This document shows positions 16,855-25,048 of a stretch of 64,000 nt of DNA, in pieces; position 1 is the stretch's first letter, and each line of letters opens with the position of its first letter. The translations under genes were made by a program, and so were the position numbers. The stretch is from Chamaesiphon sp031376885. GTDB lineage: Bacteria; Cyanobacteriota; Cyanobacteriia; Cyanobacteriales; Chamaesiphonaceae. The notes beneath the pieces are model-generated. The model was not told the origin of the DNA and did no database searches. It saw only the letters and a program-made list of their open reading frames with translations. Location of the stretch: NCBI GenBank assembly GCA_031376885.1, contig JANMEL010000301.1, positions 1-64,000 of the forward strand, written 5' to 3'.

Positions 16855-17631
16855 GTGTTAAATCTAAGCGGAAAAAACGCACTAGTCACTGGAATTGCGA
16901 ATAATCGCTCGATCGCGTGGGGCATCGCGCAACAACTCCACGCGGCTGGTGCTAATATTGGCATCACCTATCTGCCCGATGAGAAGGGAAAAATGGAACG
17001 CAAGGTCGAAGAATTAGTCGCCCCCTTGAACCCTAGCATTTATCTTCCGCTCAACGTTCAAAATGACGAGCAAATCGAGGAGACTTTCGCCGAAGTTGGC
17101 AAAACATGGGGGAAAATAGATATTCTGATCCATTGTCTAGCATTTGCGAATAAAGAAGATTTATCTGGTGAATTTAGCAAAACTTCTCGCGCTGGTTTTA
17201 GTCAAGCGTTGGACATTAGTACCTACTCACTCACTCGCCTTGCTGGTGCTGCCAAGCCGTTGATGACTGAGGGCGGAAGCATTGTTACGCTCACTTATTT
17301 GGGTGGTGTCAAGGTGATTCCCAATTATAATTTGATGGGGATTGCTAAGGCTGGATTGGAAATGAGTGTTCGCTATCTAGCCGCAGAATTGGGTCCCCAA
17401 AATGTCCGCGTAAATGGGATTTCGGCTGGCCCAATTCGGACGTTAGCTTCGTCTGCTGTAGGTGGTATCTTGGATATGATTCACCACGTTGAAGAAATTG
17501 CCCCCCTCCGTCGTACTGTGACACAAACAGAAGTCGGTAACACAGCAGCTTTCTTGTCTAGCGATCTCGCTAGTGGCATTACCGGACAAATTATCTATGT
17601 CGATGCTGGTTATGAGACGATGGGCATGTAG
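16855..17631 (+). CDS. fabI: Enoyl-[acyl-carrier-protein] reductase (NADH)
   Basis: 258 aa from a GTG at 16855, the normal FabI length; AGGA sits 12 bases upstream. It carries out the last reduction of the type II fatty-acid elongation cycle. LSGKNALVTGIANNRSIAWGIA is the NAD-binding start; TLTYLGG and YNLMGIAKAGLEMS supply the Tyr/Tyr-x6-Lys catalytic set; NGISAGPIRTLASS is the substrate-loop region. A longer in-frame reading to 16744 has no ATG and no family support. A TTGACA at 16730-16735 may be its -35 box. Confidence 0.96.
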   Translation: MLNLSGKNALVTGIANNRSIAWGIAQQLHAAGANIGITYLPDEKGKMERKVEELVAPLNPSIYLPLNVQNDEQIEETFAEVGKTWGKIDILIHCLAFANKEDLSGEFSKTSRAGFSQALDISTYSLTRLAGAAKPLMTEGGSIVTLTYLGGVKVIPNYNLMGIAKAGLEMSVRYLAAELGPQNVRVNGISAGPIRTLASSAVGGILDMIHHVEEIAPLRRTVTQTEVGNTAAFLSSDLASGITGQIIYVDAGYETMGM

Positions 17632-17637
17632 GTAGGG

Positions 17638-17810
17638 TGGCGGTCAGTGAGCGTTCGCGTAGCGTCTGCCTGTGCTTACAGCAGGCTAACGCCAACGCAG
17701 AAGCCGAACTGTAGGGTAGGAGGGTGTTAGGGTCTGATATTTTCCGGTTCCCCCCTCTTCCCCTCCCCATGGTCAGTGAGCGTAGTCGAATGGTCAGTGA
17801 GCGTAGTCGA
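17638..17810. repeat. Short dispersed repeats between fabI and the PPC gene
   Basis: Contains GCGTTCGCGTAGCGTCTGCC (also near 47150) and a tandem pair of GGTCAGTGAGCGTAGTCGAA around 17770-17810. These are repeats, not genes; short ORFs through them are rejected. Confidence 0.6.
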
Positions 17811-17818
17811 ACTGCCAC

Positions 17819-18313
17819 TCACTCCCCTTTAACAAGTCTGGTGACTTTGAGCTTAAATTCACCACTGCTGGTTTCGCCAAATCCTTGAACGCGGATGTAA
17901 TAGGTGCCAGGATTCTTGACTCTGGTAAAGATCAACGAATTACTACTACCATCGGGGCCGTCATCATTTTTACTGACGGTTTTGCCATCCCGATCGATCA
18001 GCATCACAATTGTATCAAAATTTTCTGAAGTTACGTCGATCGCTAGTTGATCGCCAACGGCTAATTGGATCGAATAATCGCGAGCAAAACCGCCATCACC
18101 TGTAGGAATATCTCGATCGGATAGAGTATCTTTCGCCTCTCCATTCGGCGGCAATGGCATCGGATTGTACACCGCTCGATCGTCCAATCTCACAATTTTA
18201 AAAAATCTTTCGCGACGAGGATCTGCTGCTGCACTGTCAGCAATAATTCCGTGAACTAATGTAACGATCGAGATAATCAGCCCGTACCTAAGAAACTTAT
18301 TTGTAATTAACAT
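17819..18313 (-). CDS. Secreted protein with PPC-type domain
   Basis: 164 aa from the ATG at 18313 (GGAG upstream). Residues 1-33 are a signal peptide ending near DSAAA. The C-terminal part resembles bacterial pre-peptidase C-terminal (PPC) beta-sandwich domains: YSIQLAVGDQLAIDVTSENFDTIVMLIDRDGK, then DDGPDGSSNSLI and GTYYIRVQGFGE. Such domains usually sit at the ends of secreted enzymes; here one stands alone, so a binding or periplasmic role is likelier than catalysis. Its stop lies close to the repeat-rich gap after fabI. Confidence 0.75.
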   Translation of the reverse strand: MLITNKFLRYGLIISIVTLVHGIIADSAAADPRRERFFKIVRLDDRAVYNPMPLPPNGEAKDTLSDRDIPTGDGGFARDYSIQLAVGDQLAIDVTSENFDTIVMLIDRDGKTVSKNDDGPDGSSNSLIFTRVKNPGTYYIRVQGFGETSSGEFKLKVTRLVKGE

Positions 18314-18374
18314 GACAAGCCGGATCTCCAAAGAATTAAGGTCAGAATAGGTTGGAATTATGATTCGATCGATA

Positions 18375-18845
18375 TCAATGTTGATTCGATCTAGGCGATT
18401 GGTCTTGGATGTTGTAAATTAGTAAACACAGAATCCCTAAATTGATCGAGATATCCGCCCAATTAAATACTGCAAAATTAATTAATCTAATCTCGATAAA
18501 ATCGACTACAGAGCCAGATAATAATCGATCGATCCCGTTACCTGCCGCCCCTGCCAAGATCAAACCCAAACCTAATTGCTCCCAAATATTCGGAAAAGAC
18601 TTTAGGAGTCCGAATGCTACCAATGCCAAACTAACAACTAATGATAGCCACCGCAACCACTCATGGCCTTCAAATAAGCTAAACGCCGCACCTTTATTTC
18701 TCACATAGGTAAAATGAAAGATGTTGGGAATTAAGGGAATACTCTGACCGATTTGGAGATTTTTGACGATCGCTTGTTTGCTGATTGTATCCAAAACCAA
18801 ACTAACAATTGCTACCAGCCAAAAATAGGAATTTCTGATTTTCAT
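18375..18845 (-). CDS. lspA: Lipoprotein signal peptidase (signal peptidase II)
   Basis: 156 aa from the ATG at 18845 (MKIRNSYFW). Four membrane segments, with the two catalytic aspartates in GNGIDRLLSG and FNWADISINLG. FTYVRNKGAAFSLFEG is the conserved periplasmic loop. It cleaves the signal peptide of lipid-modified prolipoproteins, such as Psb27 nearby. It starts 10 bp after the bioY stop, so the two are one operon. A longer start at 18890 would overlap bioY and is unlikely. Confidence 0.95.
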   Translation of the reverse strand: MKIRNSYFWLVAIVSLVLDTISKQAIVKNLQIGQSIPLIPNIFHFTYVRNKGAAFSLFEGHEWLRWLSLVVSLALVAFGLLKSFPNIWEQLGLGLILAGAAGNGIDRLLSGSVVDFIEIRLINFAVFNWADISINLGILCLLIYNIQDQSPRSNQH

Positions 18846-18855
18846 GTATATGAGA

Positions 18856-19449
18856 TTAGTAGAGCATGACTTTTCGGAGTGCAAAAGCAATTAGACTGGC
18901 AGCAGAAGCTAGCATCAGTTGACTGGGAAATGGATAAACCGAATAACTCATCACCAAATCGAACAACTTAAACCCGCCTAATTGAGACCAATTGAATAAT
19001 TGAAACAAAATTAGATAGATAATCCCGACCACATGAATGGTCAGCAGTCCACAGATACAACTAAGGCTAAGGTATTCTAGTCTAAGCGATCGCGTAAAAG
19101 CAAGCTGTCCACATACCCAAGATCCAGGCACAAATGCGAGCAAATAACCAAAAGCGGGCTTTTGAAGGTATTCCATCCCGCCACCATCATTGAAAATTTT
19201 TAGCCACAACAATCCGAGTAGCAAATAGATAGCTTGCGTCAATACTCCAGTCGTTCTACCACCCAAACAACTTACCAATAACACCGCCCCAACTTGACAC
19301 TTAAATCCTAATGGATAAACACCAAACCCCCCATTAAACCATTCCCATGGGGCACTGGTAATATAGGCAGGGAGAAAATTTGCACCGATGGTCAGAAATA
19401 AACCAACGATCGTCCACATCAAAATATAGGGACGTGAAATTGTGGTCAT
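18856..19449 (-). CDS. bioY: BioY biotin transporter S component
   Basis: 197 aa, about six hydrophobic segments. GANFLPAYITSAP, FKCQVGAVLLVSCLGG and the Gly-rich KPAFGYLLAFVPGSWVCGQLA match the substrate-binding subunit of the ECF-type biotin transporter. It captures biotin in the membrane and normally works with shared EcfAAT modules, not seen here. In cyanobacteria bioY next to lspA is a familiar pairing. Biotin also serves AccC, encoded at 44.6 kb. First gene of the bioY-lspA unit; repeats lie upstream. Confidence 0.92.
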   Translation of the reverse strand: MTTISRPYILMWTIVGLFLTIGANFLPAYITSAPWEWFNGGFGVYPLGFKCQVGAVLLVSCLGGRTTGVLTQAIYLLLGLLWLKIFNDGGGMEYLQKPAFGYLLAFVPGSWVCGQLAFTRSLRLEYLSLSCICGLLTIHVVGIIYLILFQLFNWSQLGGFKLFDLVMSYSVYPFPSQLMLASAASLIAFALRKVMLY

Positions 19450-19509
19450 AATTTTGAGGGGTCAGGGGTCAGGGGCGTGCACTGAGCGTAGTCGAAGTGT
19501 CAGGGATCA

Positions 19510-19602
19510 GGCACGATGCATCGTGCCCTGATGGTTTGTTGGCGTAGCCTCCGCCAGAGCGGAAGCATCTACATCTGTCCTAACAGCTCTGGCGATTGCT
19601 GT
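19510..19602. repeat. Dispersed repeat upstream of bioY and psb27
   Basis: 19531-19602 (GGTTTGTTGGCGTAGCCTCC ... CTGGCGATTGCTGT) recurs at 46663-46733, in interrupted form at 40228-40411, and partly at 48294 and 55652. It is preceded by an 18-bp perfect palindrome GGCACGATGCATCGTGCC at 19510-19527. No gene in 19450-19717. Confidence 0.85.
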
Positions 19603-19717
19603 AACTAATAGAGCTAGCCAACCTAATTAAAACATAAGATCGCCGATTGTTAACTATTGCGATCGAATTCGCGGTAGGATAGACAGTAATTTTGGATTTG
19701 TGAATCTTTATATCGTT

Positions 19718-20122
19718 ATGGTTAAGCGTCTGTGGTCGCAGTTGTTGGCTTTGGTACTAGTCGTTGTCGTCGGATTAGCGGGCTGTTCGGCTAGCCCTGG
19801 TGGACTAGTTGGAAATTATCGTCAGGATACCCTTACCGTACTAACTAGTATGAAAGCCGTGCTCGAATTGCCCATTGACTCGCCAGACAGAGCCGCAGCA
19901 CAGTCTTTAGCTCGTCAGAATATCAATGATTTTGCATCTCGCTATCGTCAAGATCCCGCATTGACAAAACTGAGTTCTTTTACTAGTATGCGTACCGCGC
20001 TCAATTCCCTGGCAGCTCACTACGCAGCCTATCCCAATCGCCCCCTCCCCGAAAAACTCCGCGCTAGCTTGGATCAAAAATTCAAGCAAGTTGAATTAGC
20101 TCTCCAACGAGAACCTGCCTAG
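19718..20122 (+). CDS. psb27: Photosystem II assembly lipoprotein Psb27
   Basis: 134 aa from the ATG at 19718. A signal peptide ending in the lipobox GLAGC (Cys23) shows it is lipid-anchored on the lumenal side of the thylakoid. The mature part is a four-helix bundle: GNYRQDTLTVLTSMKAVLELP, RQNINDFASRYRQDP and NSLAAHYAAYPNRPLPEKL. Psb27 binds CP43 during assembly and repair of PSII. Single-gene unit; the upstream GTG at 19700 adds six residues without support. Confidence 0.95.
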   Translation: MVKRLWSQLLALVLVVVVGLAGCSASPGGLVGNYRQDTLTVLTSMKAVLELPIDSPDRAAAQSLARQNINDFASRYRQDPALTKLSSFTSMRTALNSLAAHYAAYPNRPLPEKLRASLDQKFKQVELALQREPA

Positions 20123-20397
20123 AGATTGGGGGTGCCAGCGGTGAGTCGATTGAATTTTTTGTTCGGAACTTAATCGATTAGTTTTGAGTCTTTCCTGACG
20201 AAGGGGTATTGCAGTTGAAGTATATAAATATACTAGATAGCTTATCGACGATCGGCGATAACTTTGTTTCAAGTCAGATCTTGAGCCAAAATCGATCGAT
20301 TATTTTCCTGACTGTAAACCTGTTCTAGACAGTGATTAGACTTACGCCGATCGTTAATATGTATTTTCCTGCAACCAAAAATTTAACCGTCTCTTCA

Positions 20398-21915
20398 ATG
20401 AGAATTCCCACTCGTAAATGGCCTCAAAGGTGCTTGCTTGGGCTATTGACGACGAGTATTTCGATCGCCCAAGCTTATCACGCCGCACCCAGTCAAGCCC
20501 AGAATGCAGATTACTGTCAAATTCCTCCCAGCGAAGCCAATACCAAAAATGTGTTGAGACTAGCGGCGCGAAAAGGTGACAGCGAGAGTAAAGCTAAGTA
20601 CAGTGAAATCGTCCAAAAGCACGTCACCTACGTTCAACAGTGTCGGGAAAAAAGTTGGTTAAAAAATCAGGCAATTTGGATTCGCCTATATCCTTGTGAT
20701 ACAAGTCCAGGTGCCTTAGAAGAAATATTCGATCGGATGGTCAACAAAGGCTACAATCAAGTCTATGTAGCCACCTTCTATGCAGGTAGGGTATTATTGC
20801 CTAGCTCTGACAACTCTACTACTTGGAGTTCTGTATTAACCACCAAGGGGACTGAGAAGACTGACTTGCTAGCTGACTCGATTAGAATCGGTAAAGAGCG
20901 GGGTCTTAAAGTCTATGCCTGGTTATATGGGTTGAGTTTTGGCCCTCAATATGTCGCGACTCCTGAAGGGCAAGCGGCATTGGCTGTAAATGGGCGGGGA
21001 GAAACTACTTTACTTTCAAGTACGAACGGATTTCAGTCAACGGAAAGTGGGGGAGCTGGGGCTACCGTATTTATAGACCCCTACAGCAACAAAGCTCGCC
21101 GTGATTACCGCACGATGGTACAAGAAGTCGCCCGTCGTCGTCCTGACGGAGTACTACTTGATTATATTCGGTTTCCACGGGGACAAGGGCCGCAATCGGT
21201 AGCTAGTCAAGTCCAAGATTTGTGGATTTACAGTGCTGAGTCGCGTCAAGCTTTATCCGCATTGGCTCACAATAGCAAAGGCACAGAGCTAATTCAACGT
21301 TATGTCGATCGAGGTACCATCACAGTTAACGACCTCAAAGAAGTAGACAAACTCTACCCCGATGAAGATTTCCCGCTCTGGGAAGGCCGTACTCCCCTCG
21401 AAGGAGAGGCTAAGATGACTTATGAAAATAAATTAGCCTGGATTGAGTGGGATCTGTGGCAACTGACAGTGGCTCATGCTAGTCAGGGGGTGGTCAGTTT
21501 TGTCGAGCAGGCGGTTTTACCTGTCGAGCAGCAAAAGCTCAAGTCTGGGGTGGTATTTTTCCCCGAAGGGAATAAACCTGTTGGTAGGCGCGGTTATGAT
21601 TCTAGGCTCCAAGCTTGGGATCGGTTTCCCACCAAGACGACGGAATGGCACCCGATGGCTTATGCAACATGCGATCGAAGTGAGTGTATTGTAAATAGCA
21701 TTCAGCGGGTACTCAATTCTGCACCGCCAAATACGATGGTGGTTCCAGCCCTAGCCGGAAACTGGAGTAAACCTCTAGAAGGTCGTCCATCACTGGAAGA
21801 ACAAATGGATGGGATCCACAAAAGTCTACCCCAGATCCAATCCATCAGTCATTTTGCTTTCTCTTGGCAAGAACCAGAATTAGACTACTATCGCAGTTCT
21901 TGTAAATTAAAGTAG
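20398..21915 (+). CDS. Secreted GHL10/DUF187-like glycosidase family protein
   Basis: 505 aa if translation starts at the ATG at 20398, which places a signal peptide (KWPQRCLLGLLTTSISIAQA) at the N-terminus; ATG 20359 or GTG 20332 are possible. The body reads as a TIM-barrel like the glycoside-hydrolase-like family 10: VNKGYNQVYVATFYAGRVL, GLKVYAWLYGLSFG, RRRPDGVLLDYIRFPRG, and WHPMAYATCD. LLDYIRFP carries the conserved Asp of these families. Substrate unknown, probably an envelope or extracellular polysaccharide. Monocistronic. Confidence 0.75.
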   Translation: MRIPTRKWPQRCLLGLLTTSISIAQAYHAAPSQAQNADYCQIPPSEANTKNVLRLAARKGDSESKAKYSEIVQKHVTYVQQCREKSWLKNQAIWIRLYPCDTSPGALEEIFDRMVNKGYNQVYVATFYAGRVLLPSSDNSTTWSSVLTTKGTEKTDLLADSIRIGKERGLKVYAWLYGLSFGPQYVATPEGQAALAVNGRGETTLLSSTNGFQSTESGGAGATVFIDPYSNKARRDYRTMVQEVARRRPDGVLLDYIRFPRGQGPQSVASQVQDLWIYSAESRQALSALAHNSKGTELIQRYVDRGTITVNDLKEVDKLYPDEDFPLWEGRTPLEGEAKMTYENKLAWIEWDLWQLTVAHASQGVVSFVEQAVLPVEQQKLKSGVVFFPEGNKPVGRRGYDSRLQAWDRFPTKTTEWHPMAYATCDRSECIVNSIQRVLNSAPPNTMVVPALAGNWSKPLEGRPSLEEQMDGIHKSLPQIQSISHFAFSWQEPELDYYRSSCKLK

Positions 21916-22169
21916 TCAGGGATGAGGGTTGAGGGGTCAGAGGCTGTGTCAACGCGCCTGCCTCAATTTATCCTAGTTCAATAATATAACACATCGGTTG
22001 GACACCTGAGATCTCAGTCCGCCTTCTCTGCGAGACGCTTCGCGAACGCGGACTACTATTCGCAAGGATATTTGTATAACCAAACTGTATTAACCTCACC
22101 CCTATCCTCTGACCTCTGGCCCCTCGCAAAATGTCATAATAGAAGTGAACTAATCATCGCTACCTCATC

Positions 22170-22544
22170 ATGCTCGGTAATTTTCAACGAAGTGAGCTAC
22201 GGATTGAAGTTCCAGCTACGGCTAGTACGATTCGCGACAAGTTATTATCACCTTCAGCTCTGACAAAGTGGCTCTTTCCCCAACAGATGAGTTTTCCAAA
22301 TCAGGAATTGCTCAGTCAGGGGACAAAATATCGATCGACCTTCGGCCCCGTTGTTGTAGACTATATGGTCGATCGAGTCGATCCTCAGTCTTTGCGGCTG
22401 TTATTAAGTAATTCGATCGATGGTTATCATGAATGGTATTGGGGTGAAGGTTGGGTTCAGTCTCGCGTGGAAGGTATTTCTCTGATTCCCCTCAATCTTC
22501 ATCAAACTACCACCCTCCTGCGCCTCCGCCAAGCCTTAAAATAG
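22170..22544 (+). CDS. SRPBCC-like small protein, stop at MITE edge
   Basis: 124 aa. SELRIEVPATASTIRDKLLSPSALTKWLFPQQMS and DYMVDRVDPQSLRLLLSNSIDGYHEWYWGEGWVQSRVEGISLIPLNL suggest the helix-grip (START/SRPBCC) fold, with a hydrophobic ligand pocket. Function unknown; similar short proteins are widespread in cyanobacteria. The stop codon TAG uses the TA at the left boundary of a MITE beginning at 22542, so the C-terminus may have been shortened by insertion. Upstream (22020-22060) is a TCTGCGAGACGCTTCGCG repeat. Confidence 0.7.
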   Translation: MLGNFQRSELRIEVPATASTIRDKLLSPSALTKWLFPQQMSFPNQELLSQGTKYRSTFGPVVVDYMVDRVDPQSLRLLLSNSIDGYHEWYWGEGWVQSRVEGISLIPLNLHQTTTLLRLRQALK

Positions 22545-22645
22545 ACTTCCTGCGAAAGTCAGGGGATAGGGAATAGGGAATAGGGGGATTTAGGGGTGAA
22601 AACGGTATTGAAAATGATTGTGCTTTTACTTTTGCAGGAGGTCTA
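22542..22645. mobile_element. MITE with TA ends, copy 1
   Basis: 104 bp between TA dinucleotides. Left end AGACTTCCTGCGAAAGT and right end ACTTTTGCAGGAGGTCT are inverted repeats with two mismatches. A second copy lies inverted at 62732-62842. TA flanks suggest an IS630/Tc1-type origin; no transposase in view. Both copies contain a GGGAATA heptamer run. Confidence 0.8.
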
Positions 22646-22763
22646 ATGAACCTACCGCTCTTCGCGGTTGATATTTGGGCAAAATAAAGATTGATGTGTC
22701 CATGCTAAAATTTTAGTAGCTAGACATGTGATTTAGATCGACAATCTTTAGCCAAAATTTCGT

Positions 22764-24014
22764 ATGTCCACTATTGTTCGGATTGGAAATCATCAACTGA
22801 CGGCTCAATCAGTTTGTCAGCATTTAAGTACATCACAGTTTTTGCCCCAATTATTGCGGGAAATCCTCATCGATGAAGCTCTAGCTCAATGGGAACCATC
22901 CACACAACCACAACTAGCTGAATCGGAAACCAGAGTTGAGCGGTGTGAGATTGTAAATGGGAAGTTGGCGATAGCTCCCAGCGAAAATGACCCAGGATCG
23001 ATCGCCCTCGCCGCCCGCAACTTCAAATTACAACAATTTAAAGAAGAAATTTGGGGTCATAAATTAGGCTCTCACTATCTCAGTCGCAAGCCCCAACTCG
23101 ATCGAATTATTTGTTCGGTGATGCAAGTCAAAGACGAGGAAACCGCTCAAGAGTTATTTTTTCGGGTGCAATCTGGGGACAAATCTTTTGCCGAACTTGC
23201 CTTTAAATATTCCCAGGGAGTGCAAGCTCGCGATGGTGGTAAACTAGGGCCAGTGACAATTGGCAATCTTCATCCAGAGATATATCGTCAAATTACCCAT
23301 CTCCACCCAGGACAACTTTCGCCATTATTTACGATCGACCCATTTTACATGTTTGTGCGACTAGAAAAACTAGTTCCTGCACAATTTGACGATGATTTAC
23401 GTCAAGTTCTATTAGATGAGTTGTTTGAAAAATGGTTGCAAGATAGAATTGCGAGTGAAATTGGGTTACTATCAGTGGAAGCTAGTTTTATTTCCCCAGA
23501 TTTTATGCGTGACGAGCAGAGTTTTAACGAGGAGCAAGCCCCAGGAAACCTAAGTAGGAAAGAGGAGCAGATCCTCAGTCAGAATGCGATACCCCCAGAT
23601 TTCAATCGAGAGCAATTTGACTCGGAGCGTGGAGACACCGGATTACTTCTATCTCAACTCGACAACTTTTTGATGGTACCACCATCACCAAATCCAGTCA
23701 CCCCCAGCGCACCGTCATTATCTGCGCCTCCATCTATTTCCCCAGTCACCGCACCGTCATTATCTGCGCCTCCATCTATTCCCCCAGCCAGCGCACCACT
23801 ATTATCTGCGCCAAGATATAGCTCTTCCACATCTACCTCCAAGTTGTCTTCAACGGATATTGAGGATCGAGAGCGTGAGTCATATCGCCAAAAATGGCTG
23901 CTGGCAATACTGATGGCGATTACGGCTTTAATTGCTGGGGTGAGTGTTTGTAACTATATGGATGCCTCTTTCAAAGAAATTTCCCCAGTCAAATCACCCA
24001 CTCAAGTCCGGTAA
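22764..24014 (+). CDS. Parvulin-type peptidyl-prolyl isomerase, membrane-anchored
   Basis: 416 aa. Residues about 112-210 form a rotamase domain: RIICSVMQVKDEETAQELF, SFAELAFKYSQGVQARDGG, LGPVTIGNLHPEI and GQLSPLFTIDPFYMFVRLEK. The N-terminal helices resemble the SurA-like chaperone part. A Pro/Ser/Ala repeat (about 300-355; SAPPSI units) is a flexible linker encoded by a short tandem DNA repeat near 23700-23810. One membrane helix lies near the C-terminus. In other cyanobacteria such proteins stand beside type I secretion genes; none are here. Confidence 0.8.
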   Translation: MSTIVRIGNHQLTAQSVCQHLSTSQFLPQLLREILIDEALAQWEPSTQPQLAESETRVERCEIVNGKLAIAPSENDPGSIALAARNFKLQQFKEEIWGHKLGSHYLSRKPQLDRIICSVMQVKDEETAQELFFRVQSGDKSFAELAFKYSQGVQARDGGKLGPVTIGNLHPEIYRQITHLHPGQLSPLFTIDPFYMFVRLEKLVPAQFDDDLRQVLLDELFEKWLQDRIASEIGLLSVEASFISPDFMRDEQSFNEEQAPGNLSRKEEQILSQNAIPPDFNREQFDSERGDTGLLLSQLDNFLMVPPSPNPVTPSAPSLSAPPSISPVTAPSLSAPPSIPPASAPLLSAPRYSSSTSTSKLSSTDIEDRERESYRQKWLLAILMAITALIAGVSVCNYMDASFKEISPVKSPTQVR

Positions 24015-24030
24015 TCAATTAAGACATATC

Positions 24031-24060
24031 AGATCCCCGACTTGGAGAAGTCGGGGATCT
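24031..24060. terminator. Hairpin between convergent parvulin and livF genes
   Basis: Perfect 13-bp stem AGATCCCCGACTT with a GGAG loop. Member of the same palindrome family as 13984, 54883 and 62623; sits where a two-way terminator is needed. Confidence 0.6.
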
Positions 24061-24102
24061 AGTGCTTACCCCTGACCCCTGACCCCTCACCCCTCACCCC
24101 TG

Positions 24103-24831
24103 TTAATGTCCACCAACACCGAGATAAGTCTCGATGACTTTGGGGTCGTTGAGTAAGTCGGTACCAATCCCTTCAAACTTAACGATACCTGTATCTAGCA
24201 CGTAACCACGATCGCACATTGCCAGAGCTTTTTTGGCATTTTGTTCGACGAGTACAATTGCGGTACCTGTTGCTACGATCGTTTTGACTTGATTGAGGAC
24301 ATCAGTCACCAGCGCGGGCGAGAGTGCCGCTGAAGGCTCATCTAAGACTAATAATTGAGGATCTAGCATGAGTGCTTTGCCCATGGCTAGCATTTGGCGT
24401 TCGCCACCGGAGAGAGTTCCCGCGCGTTGTTTGCGCCGCTGGGCTAATCGGGGAAACATGGTGAAAATTTTATCTTTGTGCTGTTGGAGATCTGTAGTCC
24501 GAATAAATCCGCCCATATCTAAGTTTTCTTCGATCGTCAAAGAGCGAAATACATTAGCAATCTGAGGCACGTAACACATCCCTTTCTGAACGATGCGATC
24601 GGATTTTAGCCCCGAAATCTGCTCGCCCTTAAATGTAATCGTCCCTGTATGCGGTGTCAACAATCCAAAAATCGTTTTGGCGAGAGTGGATTTCCCCGCG
24701 CCATTTCCGCCAATTACCGCCACCAATTCACCAGGATACACGACAAAATCAATCCCATTGAGAATATCCGATCCAGGAATGTAGCCAGCGCGGACATTTT
24801 GAACGACTAGTAGAGGGGGCTGGTTTGGCAT
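24103..24831 (-). CDS. livF: Branched-chain/neutral amino-acid ABC transporter ATPase (LivF/NatE-like)
   Basis: 242 aa from the ATG at 24831 (MPNQPPLLVV). Walker A GGNGAGKST, signature LSGGERQ and Walker B LLVLDEPSAAL are intact, followed by the LivF-type ending LLNDPKVIETYLGVGGH. One ATPase of a two-ATPase uptake system; the other subunits are elsewhere. An extended start at 24912 would translate a C-rich CCCCCGTC repeat and is rejected. Repeat runs of GGGGGACT lie just upstream. Confidence 0.92.
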   Translation of the reverse strand: MPNQPPLLVVQNVRAGYIPGSDILNGIDFVVYPGELVAVIGGNGAGKSTLAKTIFGLLTPHTGTITFKGEQISGLKSDRIVQKGMCYVPQIANVFRSLTIEENLDMGGFIRTTDLQQHKDKIFTMFPRLAQRRKQRAGTLSGGERQMLAMGKALMLDPQLLVLDEPSAALSPALVTDVLNQVKTIVATGTAIVLVEQNAKKALAMCDRGYVLDTGIVKFEGIGTDLLNDPKVIETYLGVGGH

Positions 24832-25048
24832 GTGGAGGGGGTGGGGGACGGGGGGACTGGGGGGACTGGGGAACGGGGGGACTGGGGGACTGGGGGACTG
24901 GGGGACTGGCAAATTGATGTGGGGTTAGATCTGGATTTTTAATTTATTCCCTATTCCCCATTCCCTATACTTTGCAGGGGTATAGCTTGCGCTTTTACAA
25001 ACTAACTGCCCGTCTCCCCGTCTCCCCGTCTCCCCGTCCCCTAGAATT

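Noticed and set aside
24831..24912. Longer Pro-rich N-terminus of LivF
   Set aside because: It is a translated GGGGGACT repeat; family proteins begin near the internal ATG.
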